Source of the DNA: CBDFJH01 sp965198095 | GTDB taxonomy: Bacteria > Latescibacterota > UBA2968 > GCA-2709665 | NCBI GenBank assembly: GCA_965198095.1 | Contig: OZ240239.1 | Coordinates: 2,604,001 to 2,668,000 of the forward strand | Direction of reading: 5' to 3' | Length of the DNA: 64,000 bases | In this document: positions 8,102 to 16,868 of the stretch, one piece after another | Position numbering within the stretch: the first letter of the stretch is position 1 | Layout of the letters: each line of letters opens with the position of its first letter | Notes under the pieces: generated by a model | What the model was told of the DNA's origin: nothing | Databases searched by the model: none | What the model saw: only the letters and a program-made list of their open reading frames with translations | Made by a program: the position numbers and the translations under genes

Positions 8102-8935
8102 ATGGCGTCGGATGCGTTGTCAAGTGCTTGTGAAACCTGCTCATCCCATCATGCGGGGAATCTGATCAAACTCGGCGTCAACATGGCGAACTGGAACTAT
8201 GTCGTCGCTCTGGCCGGAAACCCGAACACGGGGAAGAGTACCGTGTTCAACAGCTTGACGGGACTCAGACAGCATACGGGGAATTGGCCGGGGAAGACGG
8301 TCGTCCGAGCCGAGGGAGGGTTCGACTACGGGGGGGAGCGATACAAACTGGTCGATCTGCCCGGTACCTATTCTCTCCTTTCAACGAGCTTTGATGAGGA
8401 GGTGGCTCGCGATTTTATTCTGTTCGGACGCCCCGACGTCACCGTTGTCGTCGTGGACGCCTCTCGCCTGGAGCGAAACCTCAACCTTGTGCTGCAAGTG
8501 TTGGAAATCACAGATCGGGCAGTCGTCTGCCTCAATCTCGTGGATGAGGCAAAACGGCACGGCCTTGCACTGGATGACCGCCGTCTGGCGCGGGACTTGG
8601 GCGTGCCGGTCGTTCCTACAGCTGCCCGCCAAGGCAAGGGCATTCCGCTCTTGATCAAGACGCTCAGTGAAGTGGCCACGGGGCAGACGATCTGCAGACC
8701 GCACCGGATTCGAAGCGAATCGCCCGCACTCAAGCGTGCGATCAACCAGGTCGTCGAAAAGGTCACCTCTCAGTTCCCCGACCTGCCGAACGCGCGATGG
8801 GTGGCGCTGCGGCTGCTGGAGGGAGATCGGCATATCGTGGACGCCCTTAGATCGGGTGAATTGGGGGAGCTGGACGGTCAAAGCCTGACCGATTCGAATG
8901 GTGGGCCGTCACCGAGACTGGAGGCGGTCACGTGA
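8102..8935 (+). CDS. feoB: FeoB, N-terminal G-protein half (split FeoB)
   Basis: 277 residues. The GTPase motifs are all present: G1 GNPNTGKST (residues 39-47), G3 DLPGTYSL (from 85), G4 NLVD (145-148) and a G5-like VPTAA. The following helical region corresponds to the guanine-nucleotide-dissociation-inhibitor domain. The N-terminus has CETCSSHH, a Cys/His cluster also seen in other FeoB proteins. An alternative start is ATG 8183 directly before the G domain. The reading frame stops before any transmembrane helix, and the transporter half is a separate gene starting inside the stop (GTGA overlap at 8932-8935). The start codon directly follows the stop of the regulator gene. In intact FeoB these parts form one 700-770 residue Fe2+ transporter in the inner membrane. 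Confidence 0.93.
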   Translation: MASDALSSACETCSSHHAGNLIKLGVNMANWNYVVALAGNPNTGKSTVFNSLTGLRQHTGNWPGKTVVRAEGGFDYGGERYKLVDLPGTYSLLSTSFDEEVARDFILFGRPDVTVVVVDASRLERNLNLVLQVLEITDRAVVCLNLVDEAKRHGLALDDRRLARDLGVPVVPTAARQGKGIPLLIKTLSEVATGQTICRPHRIRSESPALKRAINQVVEKVTSQFPDLPNARWVALRLLEGDRHIVDALRSGELGELDGQSLTDSNGGPSPRLEAVT

Positions 8936-10359
8936 ACGGGCGGAAAGCCTTTGAGGATGTCATTTCGACCGCGTCCGCCCTGCGCTGGGAAGTGAGTGGA
9001 AACTTTCATGATTCCCTCATGGAGGCCATCTATACAGATGCCGCGCGGATTGCCGATCGGGCAGTGACCCGAAGCGACGCACAGCCGCGCTTCGATCTGG
9101 ACCGCGCGATCGACCGGCTGGTCACCAGTCGATGGCTCGGTTTCCCCACGATGCTGCTGATGCTTGCGGCGATATTCTGGGTGACGATCGAAGGGGCAAA
9201 CGTGCCTTCCGCCATGCTGGCGACGTTGTTGATCGATACGTTCCATCCAGTTTTGAAGCAAGTCTCCGCCGGGTTTGGGCTTCCGTGGTGGCTGGATGGG
9301 GTCCTCATCGACGGTATGTATTTGGCCATGGCATGGGTGGTCGCCGTGATGCTCCCGCCGATGGCGATCTTCTTCCCTTTGTTTACGCTGCTGGAGGATT
9401 TCGGATATCTTCCCAGGGTGGCTTTCAACTTGGACAATTTCTTCAAGAAGGCGGGGGCCCACGGTAAACAGGCCTTGACGATGAGTATGGGTTTCGGGTG
9501 CAACGCCGCGGCTATCGTCTCCACGCGCGTGATCGACAGCCCGAGGGAACGCCTGATTGCCATCATCACGAACAATTTCGCGCTTTGCAACGGACGCTGG
9601 CCCACCCAGATCCTCATCGCGACGGTCTTCGTCGGCGGGTTGGTCCCCGTGCATCTGGCCGGATTGGTGTCGGCTGGCGCCGTAGTGGGCGTGGCGGTCC
9701 TGGGCATCGCCCTTTCGTTTGTCGTTTCGTGGGGGCTTTCACACACGGTCTTGAAGGGTGAGGCCTCCGTATTCAGCCTTGAACTCCCGCCGTACCGCCC
9801 TCCCCGAGTCCTTCAAACGCTTTATACGTCCATGATCGATCGCACGCTCATCGTGCTCTGGCGCGCCGTCGTTTTCGCGACTCCGGCCGGGTTCGTGATC
9901 TGGACGATTTCGAACCTTCAGATCAACGGGGCCAGTCTGGCGGAATATTTTATGGATTGGAGCCACCCGTTCGGTCTGTTGATCGGGCTGAATGGCGTCA
10001 TTCTTCTGGCCTACGTGATCGCGATTCCGGCGAATGAAATCGTCATTCCAACGATCCTCATGCTCACGGTCTTGAGCGCCGGGTTGGGCGACGTTGGCCA
10101 AGGGTCCGGCGTCATGTTCGAGCTCGATTCAGAAACGGCGACCGCGGCCATCTTCAATGCCGGGGGGTGGACCTTGCTGACCGCCGTCAATTTGATGCTG
10201 TTCAGTCTGGTGCACAATCCCTGTTCGACAACCCTCTACACGATCTACAAGGAGACCCGAAGCGGAAAGTGGACCGCGGTTTCTGCGATTCTGCCGATCG
10301 GCATGGGGTTTGTCCTCTGTTTCCTGGTGGCGGAGGTCTGGAGACTTTTCTCGAGCTAG
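8932..10359 (+). CDS. feoB: FeoB, C-terminal membrane transporter half (split FeoB)
   Basis: 475 residues starting from GTG that overlaps the stop of the G-protein gene by four bases, an arrangement that favours translational coupling. After a short helical lead (RAIDRLVTSRWLGFPTML) comes the polytopic FeoB core. The first gate motif is GFGCNAAAIVSTR with RERLIAIITNNFALCNGRWP, keeping the conserved Cys of GFGCN. The second gate region has HNPCSTTLYTIYKETRSGKW. Several hydrophobic segments are typical of nucleoside-recognition-fold gates. The sum of both halves (752 residues) equals a normal FeoB, so the split lies between the GDI-like helices and the first membrane helix. It should import Fe2+ together with the upstream GTPase. 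Confidence 0.93.
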   Translation: MNGRKAFEDVISTASALRWEVSGNFHDSLMEAIYTDAARIADRAVTRSDAQPRFDLDRAIDRLVTSRWLGFPTMLLMLAAIFWVTIEGANVPSAMLATLLIDTFHPVLKQVSAGFGLPWWLDGVLIDGMYLAMAWVVAVMLPPMAIFFPLFTLLEDFGYLPRVAFNLDNFFKKAGAHGKQALTMSMGFGCNAAAIVSTRVIDSPRERLIAIITNNFALCNGRWPTQILIATVFVGGLVPVHLAGLVSAGAVVGVAVLGIALSFVVSWGLSHTVLKGEASVFSLELPPYRPPRVLQTLYTSMIDRTLIVLWRAVVFATPAGFVIWTISNLQINGASLAEYFMDWSHPFGLLIGLNGVILLAYVIAIPANEIVIPTILMLTVLSAGLGDVGQGSGVMFELDSETATAAIFNAGGWTLLTAVNLMLFSLVHNPCSTTLYTIYKETRSGKWTAVSAILPIGMGFVLCFLVAEVWRLFSS

Positions 10360-10404
10360 CGACCGCAGAGATTCCGATTTCAAGGCTTCTTCGGAGTGGC
10401 GACC

Positions 10405-11070
10405 ATGCTCAGTCAGGCCGCGCAGGATTACTTGAAGGAAATCTACAAGATCCAGGATGCGAGCGCTCCAAACGTCTCCGTGAACACGTCCGCGATCGCA
10501 GAAAAGATGGATGTTGCCGCGGCCTCCGTGACGAACATGATAAAAAAACTGGCGGTGCTGAGGCTGGTTCGCCATACCCCCTACCAGGGCGTCGAGCTGA
10601 CGCCCGCGGGTATACAGATCGCCCTTGAAGTTCTGAGGCATCATCGCCTGATCGAACTCTATCTGACGAAGACACTCGGGTATGACTGGGATCAGGTGGA
10701 CGCTGAGGCGGACAAGCTGGAGCACGTGATTTCGGAAGAGTTTGAAGACCGAATCGACGCCGCATTGGGATATCCGACGACAGATCCCCACGGATCTCCG
10801 ATTCCGACCAAAGGGGGAAATATCCTGGAAGAGCGTGGGCTTCCGCTTTCTGGGCTTCAGAAAAACCGGCCGGCTGCCATCCGACACGTCAGCGATCAGA
10901 GCCCCGGGATGCTCCGATACATGGCTTCCCTGGGTCTAAAGCCGGGCGTCGAAGTGGAAGTCCTGGAGCAGGCCCCTTTCGGCGGACCTCTGCTCGTGCG
11001 GGTGGACGGAGGAAAAGAACATGCGCTCGGTCTCGAGGTCGCGCGGCATATCTACCTCTCCGTCGAGTAA
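10405..11070 (+). CDS. DtxR/MntR-family metal-dependent transcriptional regulator
   Basis: About 221 residues from ATG 10405, chosen over GTG 10396 because GGAG at 10393-10396 is then correctly spaced. The N-terminal winged helix reads QDYLKEIYKIQDASAPNVSV, then IAEKMDVAAASVTNMIKKLA and GLVR-like LRLVRHTPYQGVELTPAG. The metal/dimerisation domain has RHHRLIELYLTKTLGYDW, AEADKLEHVISEEFEDRID and DPHGSPIPTK. The C-terminal third is an SH3-like FeoA domain (LKPGVEVEVLEQAPFGG). It is the last gene of the metal module, 45 bases after the transporter half. It likely represses the operon when loaded with Fe2+ or Mn2+, with the box at 7027-7042 as a candidate target. Confidence 0.92.
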   Translation: MLSQAAQDYLKEIYKIQDASAPNVSVNTSAIAEKMDVAAASVTNMIKKLAVLRLVRHTPYQGVELTPAGIQIALEVLRHHRLIELYLTKTLGYDWDQVDAEADKLEHVISEEFEDRIDAALGYPTTDPHGSPIPTKGGNILEERGLPLSGLQKNRPAAIRHVSDQSPGMLRYMASLGLKPGVEVEVLEQAPFGGPLLVRVDGGKEHALGLEVARHIYLSVE

Positions 11071-11114
11071 ACGACCCCTGCGAAACCTCGAACGGATCCG
11101 ACTTTCCGCATAGC

Positions 11115-12749
11115 ATGAATCACTTTCTCGTTCCCCTGATCGTCGTAGCGCTGCTGCCGCTGCCCGTCGACGCGACCGGACCCCGGGCGTTCCGCCCGGA
11201 GGGGTCCTTACCCCCCCTTTCCCCAGCGGAAGAACACGAGATCTATTGCCGCGCCTGCGCCCTGTTTGACCGGAGCGCGCTTCCGGCCGATAGTCCCTAT
11301 CTCCTGGACCGGGCGATCTGCGGAACCCCTGTGGTTATGAGTCTGGCTTTGAACTGGCCCAGGCTGAGCAAGGGCACGCGAGAGGCCTTTGCCTCCTTGT
11401 TCCAGCGGCCAAACCGCCAGAGAACGGTGACGGAGGGGCAATTCAAGATTCATTTCGATGAAAGCGGCAGAGACGCGGTCAGCCTGACGGATCGAGACTC
11501 GAACGGCGTCCCGGATTATGTTGACGAAGTCGCTACGACATTCGAGGCGGTCTGGGACCTCCAGATCGATCAGCTGGGCTACCACCCGCCCCTTTCCGAC
11601 GGTGACGATTTCTTCGATGTCTATATCACGGAGTTGGCGCCGCAAGGCGTCTACGGGTGGGCTTGGCCCGAGTCATCCGTCGGCACGACGGCGTCGTGCT
11701 ACCTGGAGATCGACAACGACTATCGCGAGGACATTTACGCGTCCAGAGGATTGGACGGGCTGCGGGTCACCGTGGCGCACGAGTTCTTCCACGCCGTGCA
11801 GTTTGCCTATTTCTCGGACATGACCTCAGCGGGATGGTGGCACGAAATGACGGCCGTGTGGATGGAGGATGTTGCTTATGACGACGTCAACGACTACTAT
11901 GAGTACATTCCGTTTTTCTTCGAGGCTCCCACGGCATCCCTCGATGGTGACAACAAATTGGCGAGCTATTCTATTCTTGGTGCCGCTGTCTTCGCGCACC
12001 ACCTGGATCGCGTTTTCGGAAGGTCATCCATCCGGAAAACGTGGGAGGTTCTGAAGGCGAGGGACCGGTCTCCTTATCCGGAGAGCCTGGGCGACCTGAA
12101 CGCCGGTATGCCCCTGGCGGGGTTTCGGGATGTGCTGCCCCGGTTCGGCGTGTGGAACTATCTGACCGGAAGCAGACGGCGTTCAGGCTATTATCCCGAG
12201 GCCGCCTCATACCCGCTGGTCAGGACGCGGACCGTGCGGCCCGCCCCCGGCACGCCAGTCTCTGAAACGAGCGAAGTCGACCACCTGGGAATGGAGTTTG
12301 TCCGAGTCCCGACGGGCCGGCTCTCAGGAGGGGTTCGGGCCTCATTCGTTCTGGACGCAGACGCGACGTGGACCCTCCTCGTCTTGTTGGTCCGCGACGC
12401 AGGCGTGGAACTCCTTCGTCCCCGGGACCCGACGCGAACGGAGATCGCCCACGTAGACCGGTTCAACGAGATCGTGTTTGTCCCGATCGTGACCTCTCTC
12501 CGGGGGAGCAGGTTTGACCTGGATTATACGATCGCCTTGGATTCCGGCATTTCTGTTGCATCCGACTTCGTGGGCGATCTCGACCAGGATGGGCAGGTCT
12601 ATTTTTCTGACTTTATGAAATTCGCCGACGCGTTCGGGAAAGGTGTCGATTCGCCCGGATACGATGAAGCGGCCGACCTGGACGGAAATGGCGAGACGAA
12701 CTTTAGTGATTTTTTGATCTTCGTCCTGCACTTTGGCGAGCCGGGATAG
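11115..12749 (+). CDS. Secreted MXAN_6640-type metallopeptidase with C-terminal dockerin-like repeats
   Basis: 544 residues with a short signal peptide (MNHFLVPLIVVALLPLPVDA). The block DRDSNGVPDYVDEVATTFE, with ITELAPQGVYGWA further on, is characteristic of the putative MXAN_6640-family metalloproteases. The zinc site HEFFH lies near residue 222 (VAHEFFHAVQFAYF), with a downstream WHEMTAVWMEDVAYD that may supply the third ligand. A beta-rich region follows. The last roughly 60 residues hold two EF-hand-like loops, DLDQDGQVYFSDFMKFADAF and DLDGNGETNFSDFLIFVLHF. These resemble dockerin repeats and probably bind calcium. The same tag occurs near the N-terminus of the S55 peptidase at 39.7 kb. 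Expected location is the cell surface or outside the cell. Confidence 0.85.
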   Translation: MNHFLVPLIVVALLPLPVDATGPRAFRPEGSLPPLSPAEEHEIYCRACALFDRSALPADSPYLLDRAICGTPVVMSLALNWPRLSKGTREAFASLFQRPNRQRTVTEGQFKIHFDESGRDAVSLTDRDSNGVPDYVDEVATTFEAVWDLQIDQLGYHPPLSDGDDFFDVYITELAPQGVYGWAWPESSVGTTASCYLEIDNDYREDIYASRGLDGLRVTVAHEFFHAVQFAYFSDMTSAGWWHEMTAVWMEDVAYDDVNDYYEYIPFFFEAPTASLDGDNKLASYSILGAAVFAHHLDRVFGRSSIRKTWEVLKARDRSPYPESLGDLNAGMPLAGFRDVLPRFGVWNYLTGSRRRSGYYPEAASYPLVRTRTVRPAPGTPVSETSEVDHLGMEFVRVPTGRLSGGVRASFVLDADATWTLLVLLVRDAGVELLRPRDPTRTEIAHVDRFNEIVFVPIVTSLRGSRFDLDYTIALDSGISVASDFVGDLDQDGQVYFSDFMKFADAFGKGVDSPGYDEAADLDGNGETNFSDFLIFVLHFGEPG

Positions 12750-12797
12750 CCCGGGCGAAGCAGGTCCACCGAATGCTGGACAAGCACGAGGCGTCCT

Positions 12798-13595
12798 GTG
12801 ATTACACTCAGAACCGCTCGCGAAATTGAAAAAATACGGCAGAGCTGTCGGGTGGTCGGACTCGCGCATCGAGCCATTCAAGAGCGGATCCGGCCGGGGG
12901 TTTCAACCGGCGAACTGGACCGGGTGGCGGAAGCGGTCGTCCAGGATCACGGTGCTGTACCGGCGTTCAAGGGGTATCGCGGATATCCCGCGGCGACCTG
13001 CATCTCCATCAATGAACAGGTGGTGCACGCGATCCCGGGCCGCAGAGAATTGGAGGAAGGTGACATCGTCAGCATTGACATCGGCGCGAAGCTTCAGGGC
13101 TATTACGGGGACCAGGCCTTCACGTTCGCGGTGGGAGAAATCTCGCGCGAGGTCAGGAGCCTGATGAAGGTCTCGCGAGAGGCCCTGCACAAAGGGATCC
13201 AGGCCGCTCGATGCGGCGGTCGTCTGGCCGACATCTGTGGGGCTGTCCAAAACCGGGTCGAGTCTCACGGGTTTTCGATCGTCAGGCAGTTTGTCGGGCA
13301 CGGCATCGGACGCGAGCTGCACGAAGAGCCGGCCGTTCCGAACTACCTCCCGGTGGAGCGGAATCCGCGGCTGCGCAAGGGGATGGTGCTGGCCATTGAG
13401 CCCATGGTGAACCTCGGGGGGCCGGACGTCACCGTGGCCGACGATGGCTGGACGGCGTCGGCCACCGACGCACTCCCCTCGGCGCACTATGAGCACGTGA
13501 TTGCGATCACCGATCAGGCGTGCGAGGTGTTGACCATGTCGGAGGAGGAGATGGACGAAAGTGGGCAGGGGAGCGTCGGCGGCCCCTTTTTGTAG
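12798..13595 (+). CDS. map: Type I methionine aminopeptidase
   Basis: 265 residues, GTG start. All metal ligands of the pita-bread fold are visible: Asp in VSIDIGAK, Asp in YYGDQAFTF, His in FVGHGIGRELHEEP, Glu in LAIEPMVN, and Glu in HYEHVIAITD. The substrate-loop sequence SINEQVVHAIPG is standard. It removes the N-terminal methionine from new proteins in the cytosol. The C-terminus extends about 15 residues beyond the usual end. It follows the metallopeptidase gene by 48 bases. The usual partner genes (secY, adk, infA) are absent, so this may be a stand-alone or second copy. Confidence 0.95.
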   Translation: MITLRTAREIEKIRQSCRVVGLAHRAIQERIRPGVSTGELDRVAEAVVQDHGAVPAFKGYRGYPAATCISINEQVVHAIPGRRELEEGDIVSIDIGAKLQGYYGDQAFTFAVGEISREVRSLMKVSREALHKGIQAARCGGRLADICGAVQNRVESHGFSIVRQFVGHGIGRELHEEPAVPNYLPVERNPRLRKGMVLAIEPMVNLGGPDVTVADDGWTASATDALPSAHYEHVIAITDQACEVLTMSEEEMDESGQGSVGGPFL

Positions 13596-13631
13596 CTGAG
13601 GCGTGACTCTTGAGTTTTCGAAGAGGCGTAT

Positions 13632-14231
13632 TTGCGACGATTGCCAACACCTATCCACGAACGGCGACGGCGCGGCGGGCCGCCGTGTTCCTCGTGCGCG
13701 TCCGGTGTGCTGGTTTCCGCCCTTTTGGCACTCGGACTCCACGGCTGCAGCCAGCACTACGAGGAAGGGACGCATCCGCCGCCGCGCCCACCGGCTTCGG
13801 CGCGTCTTCCAGCGGAGCACCCGCCGCTGAGCGCGCCCAAGGTGACACCCGAGAAAAGGAGGCAGTCGGAATCCGGATCGGTCAGCGGCAGGATTCGGGT
13901 CTCAGCAGCCCTTCAAGGACGGATTCCGAAGGGCGCCTATCTCTTTATTCTCGCCCGGGAGCGGAGTCAGGGCGGACCGCCGCCTTACGCCGTCAAGAGA
14001 ATACGGGTGCCCCGATTCCCATACGAGTATTCGCTCGGACAGTCGGACGTTCTGCCGATGGCAGGAGAGGGGATCGTCTTTGAAGAGATCCCCGAGATGT
14101 ACCTCATCGCCAAGATCGATCAGGACGGTCGCGTGGGCTTGGAACCGGGAGACATGGAGGGAGAATGTCTGGACAATCCCGTGGCGGCAGGCCAGCATGG
14201 AAGGGATATTCTCATCGACCGCCTGTTCTGA
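13632..14231 (+). CDS. Lipoprotein with CcmH/CycH C-terminal-like domain
   Basis: About 200 residues from TTG; the exact start is uncertain. A basic stretch and hydrophobic segment end in the lipobox LHGC, giving a lipoprotein signal. After a proline-rich linker the C-terminal half reads SGRIRVSAALQGRIPKGAYL, FILARERSQGGPPPYAVKRI and FPYEYSLGQSDVLPMAGEG. This is the pattern of the immunoglobulin-like C-terminal domain of cytochrome c biogenesis protein CcmI/CycH (S-x-G-x-V/PKGATLFVFAR...PMPLAVKR). The TPR part of CcmI is missing, so only the Ig-like module is present. Its function here is unknown. The gene lies between map and another lipoprotein gene. Confidence 0.65.
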   Translation: MRRLPTPIHERRRRGGPPCSSCASGVLVSALLALGLHGCSQHYEEGTHPPPRPPASARLPAEHPPLSAPKVTPEKRRQSESGSVSGRIRVSAALQGRIPKGAYLFILARERSQGGPPPYAVKRIRVPRFPYEYSLGQSDVLPMAGEGIVFEEIPEMYLIAKIDQDGRVGLEPGDMEGECLDNPVAAGQHGRDILIDRLF

Positions 14232-14347
14232 ACGCCGTCCCGGCAGCGATGGAGGCCCTCTCCGAATTTCGGAACCAATCGTAGCGGATGACGTTGATTA
14301 GAGAAGCTCGCGGGGAGAATCAGCCCAGAAGACGCGGAGGTGTTCTG

Positions 14348-15526
14348 GTGGACGGCACAAAGGCCGTTGCTGCCCTACTTTTGGTCCTTTCATTTTCAGC
14401 AGCCGGATGCGGGAACAGCCGGACCAATCCGGTGGGTGTGGATTTGATACGCCGTGAGCCGGGCAGCGTAGCCGTAGATACCGTATCTCTTTCCGGCAGG
14501 AGCATCTTCGAAGGTCTGACCAATTTCGTTTACGGACCGACGATCGACCTGAGAGTTGGAAAGATGAACGGCATCCTCTTCAGGTCCCTACTTCGATTCG
14601 ACATCTCCTTGGATCTGCTTCTTGATACGGCTGGCGTGGAGGATGTCGACGCGCTAACGATCGAATCTGTGGAAGTGACGCTGAGAAGGCTTGAGGCTTC
14701 GTTCCAAAGAGGTCAGGCGGCGATCACCGTCAGCCGGCCGGATGGGGCGTGGGACGAATTCACACAGTTCGTGGATTCGGCGTTGACGTCGGAGATCTCG
14801 CTGCCCGCTACGCCGATTTCCGGGGCCTCCGCAACGCCTTCAGGCGAAGACGCCCTTCAGGTTGTTTTGCCGGTTTCCGAATTCAGTGAAGCATCGCGGG
14901 GGGCCGGCACGACAATTCCGATCGAAATCCTCCTGGGACCGGACGACGGGGACGATTTCCTTGCCGTGTTCGCGTCCCGGGACACATTGGGATGGGCTCC
15001 GGAGCTCGAGGTGGTCTATTCGGCGAACGGTCGTCTTCTGCCACCGTATACGGCCGTCTCATCGAACGACACGTATTGGGCGGCACGCGACGACAGAGGC
15101 GGACCCGCCAGCGATCTGCTCCTCGTGCAGTCTGGAATTCGTTACGGCACGATGCTTCAGTTCGACACGACCGGGGTCGACATCCCGTTCGGCGCGACGA
15201 TCAATGCCGTCGAACTCCATCTGGATACCGACGACCGTTCTTTCGTGGAGATGGTCCAATTTCCATTCACGGCGGTGCGTGTGGATGTCACGAGCGGGAA
15301 TCCGCTCGTCGGCGACAATCGCTTCACGGACTTCCTGGAAGTCTCCCCTGGCCTGGCTGACACCGTCCTTGCGCTGGACCCCGTTTTGCTTCAGGGTTGG
15401 CCATCCGAGTCCTTTTTCAACAACGGACTCTCCTTGAGGGCGTCGAGAAACCAACACGTGGCTTGGTTGGTGGCGGGTAGGCCTTGGCTTCGGGTCACCT
15501 ACGTCCGACCTCCAGAGATCGACTGA
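14348..15526 (+). CDS. Lipoprotein with DNRLRE-like beta-sandwich repeats
   Basis: The frame opens at 14288, but GTG 14348 has GGAGG at 14336-14340 and places a classic signal (KAVAALLLVLSFSAAGC) at the N-terminus, so I prefer it. The lipobox is SAAGC. The mature protein (about 370 residues) is beta-rich with two similar halves. Each half contains a segment like LFRSLLRFDISLDLLL or YGTMLQFDTTGVDIPFG followed by INAVELHLD or IESVEVTLR. This is the look of DNRLRE domains, extracellular carbohydrate- or adhesion-related modules. It is followed 19 bases later by an outer-membrane barrel gene. Probable outer-membrane lipoprotein; no enzymatic motif seen. Confidence 0.7.
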   Translation: MDGTKAVAALLLVLSFSAAGCGNSRTNPVGVDLIRREPGSVAVDTVSLSGRSIFEGLTNFVYGPTIDLRVGKMNGILFRSLLRFDISLDLLLDTAGVEDVDALTIESVEVTLRRLEASFQRGQAAITVSRPDGAWDEFTQFVDSALTSEISLPATPISGASATPSGEDALQVVLPVSEFSEASRGAGTTIPIEILLGPDDGDDFLAVFASRDTLGWAPELEVVYSANGRLLPPYTAVSSNDTYWAARDDRGGPASDLLLVQSGIRYGTMLQFDTTGVDIPFGATINAVELHLDTDDRSFVEMVQFPFTAVRVDVTSGNPLVGDNRFTDFLEVSPGLADTVLALDPVLLQGWPSESFFNNGLSLRASRNQHVAWLVAGRPWLRVTYVRPPEID

Positions 15527-15545
15527 GGAGACTCGAAAAAAGGTC

Positions 15546-16796
15546 ATGACGGTTTCGACTAAAATGCGAATCTGTTTCAGCGCGGCTGCGTTCAGTCTTT
15601 TTCTTCTAGGCTGGACGCGAACAGGAGAGCCTTCCACGATCTTTTCCTTGAACGGAATCGGGGATGCCGTGCGCCGTGTCGACGTGAGGTCTAAGGGAAT
15701 GGGGGGGGCAGGGCGGGCGATGCTCGACGGTCAAAGTTTCAATTCGTCCAATCCCGCGCTGTTGGCCGCTGTACGGCGTGCAGGCTTCACGGGGCGTTTT
15801 TTTCTGCAGCGCCGCGCTCTCAAAGACGCCGATGGCGTGACGCACGTCGTTTCCGACGGGGACATTGGCGGGTTGAGCGTGACCCTGCCCATCCGCCAGG
15901 GCTCTGTCTTCGGGCTGAGCTGGGAGCCGCTGACCGATGTCGACTTTGGATTGGTTGTGGATGCCTTCGGCGAGGAACCCTACCAATACCGCTTGACGGT
16001 GGACGCAAGGGGCGGGATCGAGGCCCTGTCGGCGGCGTTCGGGCAGCGAGCGGGAAAGCGCCTTTACTTCGGATTTCGGATCGATGCCGTGATGGGAACG
16101 ATCACGGAAACGTGGATCAAGGATTTTGAGGACGCCTCCATCCATTTTTCAAAGGACCGGATCGTCCGCAGCCACAGGGGCGTGCTGTGGGCGTTGGGTC
16201 TGGCCTTTTCGCCGGTAAAGAGGTGGGCGCTCGGTCTGTCATTTCAGCCTTCAGGCAGCATCGAGCAGACGCGGACCTTGAGAAATGTCTACAGCGACGA
16301 TAGAGGAGACGTCTACGTCGATCAAGAGGCGTCCCGCTTTGTCGGCTTCGCCCTGTTTGATGTCGAGGATAGGTCGGAGGCCGATTTGAAGATGCCCGCC
16401 ATCCTGGGCGGAGGGATATCCTACTCGTCTGGATACAAGTGGCTCGTGGGTGTTGACATCGAGAAGAGCTACTGGTCAAACACGGGGAACGATCGGAGGG
16501 ACGCATTCGAGCTCTCCGCGGGTCTGCTTTACAGGACCGGTTCAAAGGATCTTGTAGTGAGGGACACGAGAGTGGAGTGGATGGGTGGGGTCCACCGTCG
16601 GTCGCTCTACTTCAAGACGAAAGGGTCGGCGATTTCGGAGATAGGCGCAAGTCTCGGACTGGGCGTTCCCTTGAAGAATCGGGGCGGGATGTTCCGTTAC
16701 GTGGTTGAATTCGGGTCGCGTGGAGATGAGCGGAAGCACGGGGCGTCGGAATGGTTCATCGGACAGCGGTTGTCATTTTCCGGCTGGCTAAGGTGA
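15546..16796 (+). CDS. FadL/PorV-like outer-membrane beta-barrel protein
   Basis: 416 residues with a signal peptide (ICFSAAAFSLFLLGW). It shows alternating amphipathic strands and the early block RSKGMGGAGRAMLDGQSFNS followed by NPALLAAV. That block (GMGGAGxA...NPA) is shared by FadL-type transporters and the PorV-like proteins of FCB bacteria. The C-terminal strand ends RLSFSGWLR. It should sit in the outer membrane as a 14-stranded barrel and pass hydrophobic compounds or assist surface export; which one cannot be decided here. It is last in the co-directional run that starts at 11.1 kb and is followed by a strong stem-loop. Confidence 0.78.
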   Translation: MTVSTKMRICFSAAAFSLFLLGWTRTGEPSTIFSLNGIGDAVRRVDVRSKGMGGAGRAMLDGQSFNSSNPALLAAVRRAGFTGRFFLQRRALKDADGVTHVVSDGDIGGLSVTLPIRQGSVFGLSWEPLTDVDFGLVVDAFGEEPYQYRLTVDARGGIEALSAAFGQRAGKRLYFGFRIDAVMGTITETWIKDFEDASIHFSKDRIVRSHRGVLWALGLAFSPVKRWALGLSFQPSGSIEQTRTLRNVYSDDRGDVYVDQEASRFVGFALFDVEDRSEADLKMPAILGGGISYSSGYKWLVGVDIEKSYWSNTGNDRRDAFELSAGLLYRTGSKDLVVRDTRVEWMGGVHRRSLYFKTKGSAISEIGASLGLGVPLKNRGGMFRYVVEFGSRGDERKHGASEWFIGQRLSFSGWLR

Positions 16797-16804
16797 GGGT
16801 CCGC

Positions 16805-16838
16805 CGTGACGGTTTGAGCTGAGGGTCAAACCGTCACG
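16805..16838. terminator. Perfect 12-bp stem-loop between convergent genes
   Basis: CGTGACGGTTTG (16805-16816) pairs perfectly with CAAACCGTCACG (16827-16838) around a 10-base loop. It starts 8 bases after the outer-membrane gene stop. There is no long T-run on the plus side, so it is either a weak intrinsic terminator, an mRNA 3'-end stabiliser, or a bidirectional barrier. Confidence 0.65.
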
Positions 16839-16868
16839 AGAAATGCCAGTTTTATCAGAGAGTCAACT

